This document shows positions 24,922-32,088 of a DNA stretch of 64,000 nucleotides, one piece after another. Source of the DNA: an uncultured Aquimarina sp. (GTDB taxonomy: Bacteria; Bacteroidota; Bacteroidia; Flavobacteriales; Flavobacteriaceae); assembly GCA_947503835.1 (NCBI GenBank), contig CANNFM010000004.1, positions 248,001 through 312,000 of the forward strand, written 5' to 3'. Position 1 is the stretch's first letter. Each line of letters opens with the position of its first letter. Made by a program: the position numbers and the translations under genes. The notes beneath the pieces were generated by a model. It saw only the letters and a program-made list of their open reading frames with translations. It did not search any database and was not told the origin of the DNA.

Positions 24922-27102
24922 ATGTTAAAACTAAAAGACAAAATAAAAATAATCAATACGTTAGATCCCTTTGTACAAAGAGATGACAAAACGAAAAATA
25001 AAGTAGTGCATCTCCGTACCCCTTCGAACTTTAGAGAGAGGGCCGGGGTGAGGGTGTTGTTCTTTCTACTATGTATATCTGCTCTTGCCACTGCACAACA
25101 AGAAGCATCGGTACAAGTAGTGGTAAGGCCTTTAGAGGATAAAGTAATGTTACGTTGGGCGGTTGATGAACCCAATGCCTGGAAAAAAGCTAACCAATAT
25201 GGTTTTCTTGTAGAGCGTATTACTATATCCAGGAATGGTGAGGCAGTACTTCCAAAAGAAAGCCAGATGCTAACTGCAACAGCCTTAAAACCTAAACCCT
25301 TAATGGAGTGGGAAACCCTGGCTAAAAAAGACCAAAATGCAGCGGTAATAGCGCAGTCGCTATATGGAGAAAGTTTTAAAGTAGATGCCATGAACACTAT
25401 GGAGAGTGTGGTGGCAATTAATAAAGAACTCGAGCAAAGATTTACTTTTGGTCTGGTTGCTGCCGAGCAAAGTTATGAAGCTGCTTTGTTTGCTGGTTGG
25501 GGTTTAGTCGATACCGAAGCAAAAAAAGGAGAAAAATATTTATATAAAGTTTCTGTTGCCATACCACAAGAAGAGACCATCAAGATTAATGAAGGGTCAG
25601 CCTTTACCAGCTTGGATTTGTATGAAGAACTTCCAAAACCCATAGGATTAGTAGGAGATTTTGGCGATAGTAATGTGGTATTGAGTTGGAATTTTGATTT
25701 ACTACAAAGCATATACACCAATTATATAGTAGAACGATCAGAAGACAAAATAAAGTACACACAGTTAAACGGATCTCCTGTATTTAATGCACAACAACCC
25801 AAGGATGAAGGGTCATACTCTTTATTTTATAACGATTCGATTCCAAATGATAAGACGTTCTATTATCGGGTAAAAGGTAAAACTACGTTTGGCGAATTGG
25901 GCCCGTCATCTGATATATTAGAAGGAAAAGCCGAGAAAGGATTAAATTTTCTTCCTCATATTTCACAAAAACAGATACCCAATAATAACACGGTAATTCT
26001 GGATTGGGAGTTTCCGAAGGAAGGAAATGAATTAATTACCGGGTTCGAACTTAGAAGAAGTAATAAAAATGACGGCCCTTTTTCTACGGTTAAAGAAGGT
26101 ATTCTGCCTACTTCCAGAACGGTAACCTATAAAGGATTAAAGCGAATAAACTATTTCGTAATCGTTGCCAAAGCAAAAAATGGAGCCGAAAGCGAATCCT
26201 TCCCAAGCATAGTGCAGCCTATTGATTCTATCCCACCAAAACCTCCAGTAGGTTTAACCGGAGTTATAGATACTACGGGAGTGGTACAATTATCCTGGAC
26301 AGCCAATGCCGAAGAAGACATTCTGGGATATCGAGTGTACAGAGCCAATAATCCTAATGTAGAATTTACACAGGTGACACGTTCTGCAGTAAAAAACAAT
26401 CAGTATACCGATACAATTGCTGTAAAAAACATGAATAAAAAGGTGTATTATAAAATAACAGCCGAAGATCAACGCTATAACCCTTCAGATCTTTCTGAAA
26501 TGCTGGCAATCGATAAGCCAGACCTAACCCCTCCTTCTCCTGCAGTGATATCAAAGTATGAGGTTACAGAGGAAGGAGTACAATTAGTATGGATCCCTAG
26601 CAGTAGTGATGATGTATTAGCCCATATCATTTATCGTAAGGACATGTCTATAACAGGAGGATTATGGGAAAATATTGCAGAGAAAACAGCAATAACAGAT
26701 ACCACCTATATTGATAAGAGCGCTCAACAAAACAAGATGTATAGCTATACAGTAATGGCTAGAGATACCTCTGGTTTAGAAAGCTCACCAGCAACTCCCA
26801 TTGAAGTTACTATAGCTCCAAAAAATATAGAAGCAGAGGATATCAAGTTTTCTGGAGTAGCCAATAGAGAGTTGCGATATATCCAATTATCCTGGAAAGT
26901 AAAAAGCGATACCATTGCAGAATATCGCTTATATCGAGGAGATAGTGAAAATAAATTGCAACTGTTTAAAACCTTTGTGGGGACAAAGGATACATATAAG
27001 GATACCGAACTCGAAGCAGGGTCAGAATATACCTATGGGCTACAAGTACTTATTAAAGGAGGAATACCTTCTGTAATAAAAAAGATAATAGTAAAGTATT
27101 AA
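24922..27102 (+). CDS. Exported fibronectin type III repeat protein; start altered by a repeat insertion
   Basis: A 726-residue product if the ATG at 24922 is used. Multiple Fn3-like units are visible after about residue 230 (VVLSWNFDLLQS..YIVERS; VILDWEFPKEG; VQLSWTANAEEDILGYRVYR; VQLVWIPSSSDDVLAHIIYR; IQLSWKVKSDTIAEYRLYR). The oddity is the N-terminus: the signal-like stretch VLFFLLCISALATAQQ begins only at residue 45, behind a charged segment that includes translation of a repeat (25016-25056) resembling 27109-27150. An in-frame GTG at 25054 would give a normal signal peptide. It probably anchors or bridges other components of this locus; there is no T9SS tail. Confidence 0.75.
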   Translation: MLKLKDKIKIINTLDPFVQRDDKTKNKVVHLRTPSNFRERAGVRVLFFLLCISALATAQQEASVQVVVRPLEDKVMLRWAVDEPNAWKKANQYGFLVERITISRNGEAVLPKESQMLTATALKPKPLMEWETLAKKDQNAAVIAQSLYGESFKVDAMNTMESVVAINKELEQRFTFGLVAAEQSYEAALFAGWGLVDTEAKKGEKYLYKVSVAIPQEETIKINEGSAFTSLDLYEELPKPIGLVGDFGDSNVVLSWNFDLLQSIYTNYIVERSEDKIKYTQLNGSPVFNAQQPKDEGSYSLFYNDSIPNDKTFYYRVKGKTTFGELGPSSDILEGKAEKGLNFLPHISQKQIPNNNTVILDWEFPKEGNELITGFELRRSNKNDGPFSTVKEGILPTSRTVTYKGLKRINYFVIVAKAKNGAESESFPSIVQPIDSIPPKPPVGLTGVIDTTGVVQLSWTANAEEDILGYRVYRANNPNVEFTQVTRSAVKNNQYTDTIAVKNMNKKVYYKITAEDQRYNPSDLSEMLAIDKPDLTPPSPAVISKYEVTEEGVQLVWIPSSSDDVLAHIIYRKDMSITGGLWENIAEKTAITDTTYIDKSAQQNKMYSYTVMARDTSGLESSPATPIEVTIAPKNIEAEDIKFSGVANRELRYIQLSWKVKSDTIAEYRLYRGDSENKLQLFKTFVGTKDTYKDTELEAGSEYTYGLQVLIKGGIPSVIKKIIVKY
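25016..25056 (+). repeat. Dispersed repeat translated inside the Fn3 protein N-terminus
   Basis: ACCCCTTCGAACTTTAGAGA continuing GAGGGCCGGGGTGAGGGTG matches the family CTCCTTCGAAGGAGAGGGTTGGGGTGAGGATG seen after the same gene at 27111-27150 and, partly, at 30685-30740. Its terminal GTG is the alternative start at 25054. Confidence 0.65.
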
Positions 27103-27108
27103 AAAAAC

Positions 27109-27194
27109 CTACTCTCTCTCCTTCGAAGGAGAGGGTTGGGGTGAGGATGTTATATATAAATATTGTCATCCCGGACTTGATCCGGGATCCAAAA
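27109..27194. repeat. Two adjacent intergenic repeats after the Fn3 gene
   Basis: 27109-27150 carries the CTCTCTCCTTCGAAGGAGAG palindrome followed by GGTTGGGGTGAGGATG. 27165-27194 carries GTCATCCCGG ACTTGA TCCGGGATCC, a palindrome of the REP-like family. Both occupy the 150-bp gap before the SprB-repeat gene and may form hairpins in the transcript. Confidence 0.7.
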
Positions 27195-27252
27195 TATAGC
27201 AAAACACAAATCAAAAATAACCAAGGGCTAGAACAAGGAAAATTGTAAAAAC

Positions 27253-30200
27253 ATGAAAAGAATTTTTATCGTCATATATGTATTATTTGCATATATCTAT
27301 AGCGGTTTTGGGCAGAATACGCTATACGTTTTAAAGGATGAAACCGGTTTTCAAGCGGCACTCGATAACTATGATGCTGATTTGGCTGCTGGTGACCGAA
27401 TTGGGGAATTAAGATATTCTTTAAGATATGGATCATATAATCAGGGGAAATTTAATATTACATCAAATAATGCCGATTTAAATGTAATCTATCGATTTGG
27501 CTATAATGATGATGTTACAGATGCCTGTAGTGGTCCTTGTGGTATTTTTATTTGGTATTGTGATGAAGAGTATACAAAAGCAATATCTCTTTTAGAAGAA
27601 TTTAGAATCGATGATAATGATACCTATTGTGCTCCATTTGATTATCAGGCTATATTGTTACCTAAACTAAACATTGATAATCCAACGCCTTGTCCAGAAG
27701 AAGGCAAGCTATTCGAAAAACATGACGGGACAACGGTCATAACCAATTCAAACATCATCTGGGAGTATCGTGACTTAGATAATCGATGGAAACCCATAAC
27801 AAATCATAGAAATCGATTTCCCCTTAACTATACCGCCAAAGAAATTCTAGGCGCCAAAGCTGATGATTTTGTTAACAGAACATTATTTTTACAATATAAG
27901 ATTTCTGCAACCTTTACCAGTGATATATTGTATTCAGCTCCGTATTCATTTGATGTTAAGGCTTGTTCGCCGGGCTGGGTAAGTACGTCTCATACCAATA
28001 CCAGTTGTTATGGTGCTAATGATGGTAGTGCCCGATTAACTTTTGACAGTAATATCGCTCCCGGTTATCAGATGCGATACTTCATTTATCAGGGTAATCC
28101 GGGTGATTTTACAGGCGATCCAGAGTCAGGTACGTTGCCACAGGCGTATACCGATCATCTTCTACCTTCGTTAACCAATAATGGTAATGATACCTATAGT
28201 GGGTCGACACAAAGTAACTTAGAACCGAACAACTATTATATTATCTATCAGGAGGTACGATATAGTGGTACTTCGGTTATCGTTAAAAGTGGAGAGATCA
28301 CGCCTCGATTTACGATTAGTGGTCGTTCACAGATTATAACTGGTATAACCAATACGACTCAGCCACAATGTGTAGGAGTTAAGGGTATCGTAACGCTTTC
28401 TTCTGCGGGCGGTACTAATTTTGGTACAGGTGTTTTAGAATATAGCATTGCAGGTAGTGGAGATTGGCAGTCATCCAATGTTTTTGATCAGTTAGATCAG
28501 GGCGTAGGCTATCAATTTACCTCACGCCGCAGATTTGGGAGTACGATTTGTGAAGGGACTACTACGGGAGTAGTGACTATTAACGAAATAACTAATTCGT
28601 TACGTATTTTTGAACCAGGTACCAGTGTTACTAAACAGGCCTATAATCCTACTTCTGCAAGTGGGGCCCTTATCGTATCGACCAGTAATGGTACCGCACC
28701 TTATACGTATATTCTAAAAGAATCGGGCACCAATACAGAAGTAGACCGCAAAGAAAATGTGGCTTCAGATTCTGAAACGTTTACCGATCTATTACCCGAT
28801 GAGTATATTGTCGAAGTGATCGATGCTGTGGGTTGTCGTGTAGAAACAGATGTATTAACAGTCACCTCTCTTCCGGTACCACAATTAGACACTCCCGATA
28901 TTACCGAGATTTTATGTATTAATGATGCTAACGGAAGTATTGCTATCGAGCTAAGTAATGGCGCATCGTATCGATGGTTTAAAGCTGGCGAAACCGATCC
29001 GATACAAGCAGGAAATATCGATCCTATGGCTACCGTTATCGTGAGTGCAGAGGGATTATCCTGGGGGGATTATAGATTAGAAGTCATTCCTGCAGGAGGA
29101 GATTTTTCGATCCCGGAAACTGTAGTGAGTTCAGCAGTGCTATCTTTAACAAATCCAGCCCAAGTTATTATCAGTAATCCTATCCCTACCGATATGGTTT
29201 GTTATGGCGATGCCGATGGAGTAATTACGATAGATTTAAGTGGAGGTACCAGTTATGAATACCAATTGGGAGGTTCTGCAACATGGCTACCGCTGGTGGG
29301 TAATGAGATCCCAATTGTCACAGGAGGGTTTTATGATATCACAGTACGTAACCAGAACGAGTGTCTTTCTAATACGCTTACAGATGTGTTTGTATATGAA
29401 CCCGACGAGTTAGAACTATTTATCGATATCAAGGATGAAGTAACTAGTTTTGGAGGTAACGATGGAGCACTCTCTGTAACGATAGAAGGGGGTACACCGC
29501 CGTATAGTTACGAATGGAGCGCAGATAATGGTTTTATATCGTTTAGTGAAGATATTACAGCATTAGAAGCTGGAGAATATATGTTGGTAGTTAGTGATAC
29601 CAACACAACGATAGGCGATATTAATGGATGTGTATTAGTAACTAACTTTACTATCACACAACCTGATATTATCGAAGAAACGATTACCGATCCCACCTGT
29701 TTTGAGGGATGTGACGGAGCTATTTCATTGGTGGTCAATAAAGGGATAGGTACATTTACGTATCGTTGGGATAATGGAATGACCGATCAGAATATTAGTG
29801 GTTTGTGTGCAGGTTTCTATACCGTTATCGTAGAAGGCCTACCTAATGGTAGCCAACAACGTACCTATGAAGTAATAAATCCAGAGGAGTTGATTATCCC
29901 ATTGCCAGATACAAAAACATTTTGTATCAATCAGGAACTTATATTAGATGCTACGATCACTGGTCAGGGACCTATTACTTATCAATGGAGTTCAGATAAT
30001 GGATTTACAGCTAATACGGGACTAATCACGATACCAAAAACTCTGGACACCTATACAGTGGTGGCTACCGATAAAAAGGGGTGTGTTGTTACACATAAGG
30101 TAACAGTTGCTTTTAGCGATGCCGAGATTGATGCCGAGTTTGGAGTATCTAGCCAGGTATTTACAGGAGATGACGTGATATTAATTGATCTTAGTTATCC

Positions 30201-30672
30201 TTTACCGGATAGAATAGAATGGATTTTACCTAAAGAAGCAAACATAGAAAAACAAGATCAGGATGAAGTAATTTTAACCTTTGACAAACCCGGGGAGTAT
30301 GAAGTTGGGCTATTAACGAGATTAGGAGATTGCCAGGAAGTACAAATGAAGAAGGTATTGGTCATTGATCAGGAATCTACCCGAGAAACTGGAGTACCAG
30401 AAGAAAATACTATCAAGAAAATTGAAGATTTTCTACCCTATCCCAATCCAAGTAGAGGTAGGTTTACCGTAGATATAACCCTGGGTGACATAGGTGCTGT
30501 AGATATCAAAGTGTTTAGTTTAACAAGCAATCGTATGATGGTACAACAGCAACACGAAGGAAAATCTGAATATAGTATCCCATTTGATCTCTCGGGATTA
30601 TCTGCAGGTGTCTATGCTATCGTATTAGAAACCTCTTATGGAAGAGCATTAAGAAAGATAGTGATAGAGTAG
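27253..30672 (+). CDS. SprB-repeat surface protein with T9SS type A sorting domain
   Basis: A 1139-residue exported protein with a signal peptide (about 1-20, YIYSGFGQ). SprB-like/Ig-fold repeats recur with a CxGxxDG pattern: TSCYGANDGSARLTF, MVCYGDADGVITIDLSGG, TSFGGNDGALSVTIEGG and PTCFEGCDGAISLVV. A PKD-like unit follows (about 960-1045). The last about 75 residues, from LPYPNPSRGRFTVDI to GLSAGVYAIVL and KIVIE, are a type A C-terminal signal for the type IX secretion system, so the protein is moved across the outer membrane and attached to the surface. It is the last gene of the block and the only one with a T9SS tail. Confidence 0.85.
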   Translation: MKRIFIVIYVLFAYIYSGFGQNTLYVLKDETGFQAALDNYDADLAAGDRIGELRYSLRYGSYNQGKFNITSNNADLNVIYRFGYNDDVTDACSGPCGIFIWYCDEEYTKAISLLEEFRIDDNDTYCAPFDYQAILLPKLNIDNPTPCPEEGKLFEKHDGTTVITNSNIIWEYRDLDNRWKPITNHRNRFPLNYTAKEILGAKADDFVNRTLFLQYKISATFTSDILYSAPYSFDVKACSPGWVSTSHTNTSCYGANDGSARLTFDSNIAPGYQMRYFIYQGNPGDFTGDPESGTLPQAYTDHLLPSLTNNGNDTYSGSTQSNLEPNNYYIIYQEVRYSGTSVIVKSGEITPRFTISGRSQIITGITNTTQPQCVGVKGIVTLSSAGGTNFGTGVLEYSIAGSGDWQSSNVFDQLDQGVGYQFTSRRRFGSTICEGTTTGVVTINEITNSLRIFEPGTSVTKQAYNPTSASGALIVSTSNGTAPYTYILKESGTNTEVDRKENVASDSETFTDLLPDEYIVEVIDAVGCRVETDVLTVTSLPVPQLDTPDITEILCINDANGSIAIELSNGASYRWFKAGETDPIQAGNIDPMATVIVSAEGLSWGDYRLEVIPAGGDFSIPETVVSSAVLSLTNPAQVIISNPIPTDMVCYGDADGVITIDLSGGTSYEYQLGGSATWLPLVGNEIPIVTGGFYDITVRNQNECLSNTLTDVFVYEPDELELFIDIKDEVTSFGGNDGALSVTIEGGTPPYSYEWSADNGFISFSEDITALEAGEYMLVVSDTNTTIGDINGCVLVTNFTITQPDIIEETITDPTCFEGCDGAISLVVNKGIGTFTYRWDNGMTDQNISGLCAGFYTVIVEGLPNGSQQRTYEVINPEELIIPLPDTKTFCINQELILDATITGQGPITYQWSSDNGFTANTGLITIPKTLDTYTVVATDKKGCVVTHKVTVAFSDAEIDAEFGVSSQVFTGDDVILIDLSYPLPDRIEWILPKEANIEKQDQDEVILTFDKPGEYEVGLLTRLGDCQEVQMKKVLVIDQESTRETGVPEENTIKKIEDFLPYPNPSRGRFTVDITLGDIGAVDIKVFSLTSNRMMVQQQHEGKSEYSIPFDLSGLSAGVYAIVLETSYGRALRKIVIE

Positions 30673-30681
30673 ATTTTTTAT

Positions 30682-30745
30682 TTACTCTCTCTTTGCTTGT
30701 ACTGAGGGTAGTCGAAGTAAGAGGGTTGGAGTGAGGATGTTATCA
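30682..30745 (-). repeat. Composite dispersed repeat
   Basis: The core GCTTGTACTGAGGGTAGTCG (from 30695) is the reverse of the 424-448 repeat. Its flanks TACTCTCTCT and AAGAGGGTTGGAGTGAGGAT match the repeat at 27109-27150, so one family appears inserted within, or recombined with, another. Confidence 0.6.
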
Positions 30746-30786
30746 AGAGAATAGAATTCTTTTTCGGAAACAAGAAGAAAAAAGTT

Positions 30787-30871
30787 GTCATTCCTGCGCA
30801 GGCAGGAATCCATAAAAGAGTTAGAATGTTAAAGGAATCATGTTTTGGATCCCAGCCTACGCTGGGATGAC
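30787..30871. repeat. Paired REP-like palindromes (second REPIN-type doublet)
   Basis: GTCATTCCTGCGCAGGCAGG (30787 on) and CCAGCCTACGCTGGGATGAC (ending 30871) are inverted copies flanking about 35 bp, the same arrangement as 8155-8262. The right copy contains an ATG and would translate as WIPAYAGMT, a known hallmark of spurious ORFs starting in such repeats. Confidence 0.75.
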
Positions 30872-30925
30872 AAAAGTTGGCGTGAATACTAAAAATAATA
30901 GACGTACACTAAGGATCAAGGATCT

Positions 30926-31177
30926 AACAATACCCTATCGGTACGTATCAATAACCAACAGGTATGCAACAATACCCTTGTGGTCTGTAACAATGTCAGT
31001 TAGGTGCCTTACAATGCACTTCCGGTCTGTAACAATGTCATTCAGGTGTGTTACAATGCGCTTCAGGAAGATAACAATAAGCTCGATGTTCTTAACAATG
31101 AAGATCGAGTGGGCCACAATGTACTTAGAGGGTATAGCAATACAAATCGGGCATCTTACAATAAGGTATTTTTAGTA
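30926..31177 (+). repeat. Array of twelve 21-bp units with invariant CAATR core
   Basis: CAAT occurs at 30928, 30949, 30970, 30991, 31012, 31033, 31054, 31075, 31096, 31117, 31138 and 31159, every interval exactly 21 bp. The base after CAAT is always a purine; the unit consensus is roughly WACAATR NNCTTNNGG TNTGT. Alternate units are more alike (30989 with 31031), hinting at a 42-bp higher-order step. All units are stop-free in one plus frame (30840-31175, heptads of the type VTMSFRC), but the core is fixed at synonymous sites too, favouring nucleotide-level conservation. It is not CRISPR, since no constant repeat alternates with unique spacers. The rest of the 30673-31348 gap holds only palindromes and a possible promoter. 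Confidence 0.85.
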
Positions 31178-31305
31178 TACAGATACATTTTTCATCAAAT
31201 TTTTAGACAGTCTTGTTCGTTAGAAGAATGCTAAAGTGTTAATTGTCAGAAACTTCTGTGTCAAAAAGGGGTTTAATCCCCATAAGGGCATATTGTTATT
31301 TCATG

Positions 31306-31313
31306 TAGGTTTG
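31306..31313 (+). promoter_or_regulatory. Putative -7 promoter box
   Basis: TAGGTTTG matches TAnnTTTG and lies 35 bp before the ATG at 31349; no clear -33 TTG at the usual distance. Confidence 0.4.
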
Positions 31314-31348
31314 TGGCTTTAATCTTTTAAAACCATAAATTCACACAA

Positions 31349-31993
31349 ATGAATCAAGAAGAAGTAAAGTATTACCGAATGTTTATTGCAGTAAAAAACA
31401 CGATGGAGAACAACACGTCGATATGGAGTGGAAATCCGAAGTTCGCCGAAACAAAAACTAATTTTGATAGCGAAGTAAAAGCTATCAGTATCATAGACAA
31501 AGAGGCTTCTCTAAACACCAAAGGGCAGACACGAGACAAAAATCAAATTCGTTCTGCCGTAGAACAAAAAACATTAATGTTATCAGGAGCACTTACGGCT
31601 CATGCATCACTTACTAAAAATGAAACATTAAAGGGGACTCTCATCACCAGTAAGTCTGGTTTAGAACGCCTTAAAGAAACCGAATTGGTTACCTATGCCA
31701 GTATAATGGCCGACACAATTGTCCCTTTACAACACACCTTTACTTCTGATTATGGGGTTACCGAATCTGAGGTAGAAGATTTTCAGACTACATTAGATGA
31801 GTATGCTCCTTTGGTAGGAGTTACCAGACAACGCCAGGCAAAGATCAATGCTACTAAGAAAACATTACGAGGCCATGTAGATGAGGCCAATCGTTTATTA
31901 CGAGAGGTTATCGATCCCTTATTATTGCGTTACAAATTTACCAACGCTGAGTTTTATAACGAATACCAACAATCCAGAACGATTGTAGACTAG
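31349..31993 (+). CDS. Helical protein of unknown function
   Basis: A 214-residue, signal-less, highly helical protein, probably cytoplasmic. It opens MNQEEVKYYRMFIAVKNTM, has an Ala/Thr/Lys-rich middle (AVEQKTLMLSGALTAHASL) and ends with a charged region (GHVDEANRLLREVIDPLLLR). Relatives with this look are common hypothetical proteins in Bacteroidetes, often near their own promoter. It is monocistronic, closed by a strong palindromic terminator. No catalytic motif is visible. Confidence 0.7.
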   Translation: MNQEEVKYYRMFIAVKNTMENNTSIWSGNPKFAETKTNFDSEVKAISIIDKEASLNTKGQTRDKNQIRSAVEQKTLMLSGALTAHASLTKNETLKGTLITSKSGLERLKETELVTYASIMADTIVPLQHTFTSDYGVTESEVEDFQTTLDEYAPLVGVTRQRQAKINATKKTLRGHVDEANRLLREVIDPLLLRYKFTNAEFYNEYQQSRTIVD

Positions 31994-32032
31994 TTTTTAA
32001 AATCAAATTTAGTACTACAGATTTGAAAAAAG

Positions 32033-32066
32033 AAAACCCTCTCATTCAATTGAATGAGAGGGTTTT
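32033..32066. terminator. Perfect palindromic bidirectional terminator
   Basis: AAAACCCTCTCATTCAA and TTGAATGAGAGGGTTTT are perfect 17-bp arms with no spacer, flanked by A/T runs on both sides. It lies between the convergent 31349-31993 gene and the TonB receptor, serving both. Confidence 0.85.
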
Positions 32067-32088
32067 GATGTTTTTGTTCTAAAAGGGT

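Noticed and set aside
24852..25397. Minus-strand ORF of 181 residues antisense to the Fn3 gene
   Set aside because: It reads through a REP palindrome (again a WIPAYAGMT-like string) and has no family features; it is a shadow of the real gene.
30840..30871. ORF start giving MFWIPAYAGMT
   Set aside because: This is the translation of a REP-like palindrome, a well-known source of false gene starts.
30926..31177. CRISPR array
   Set aside because: The period is 21 bp with only about 5-7 conserved bases per unit; there are no constant repeats of 24-40 bp with unique spacers and no cas genes.
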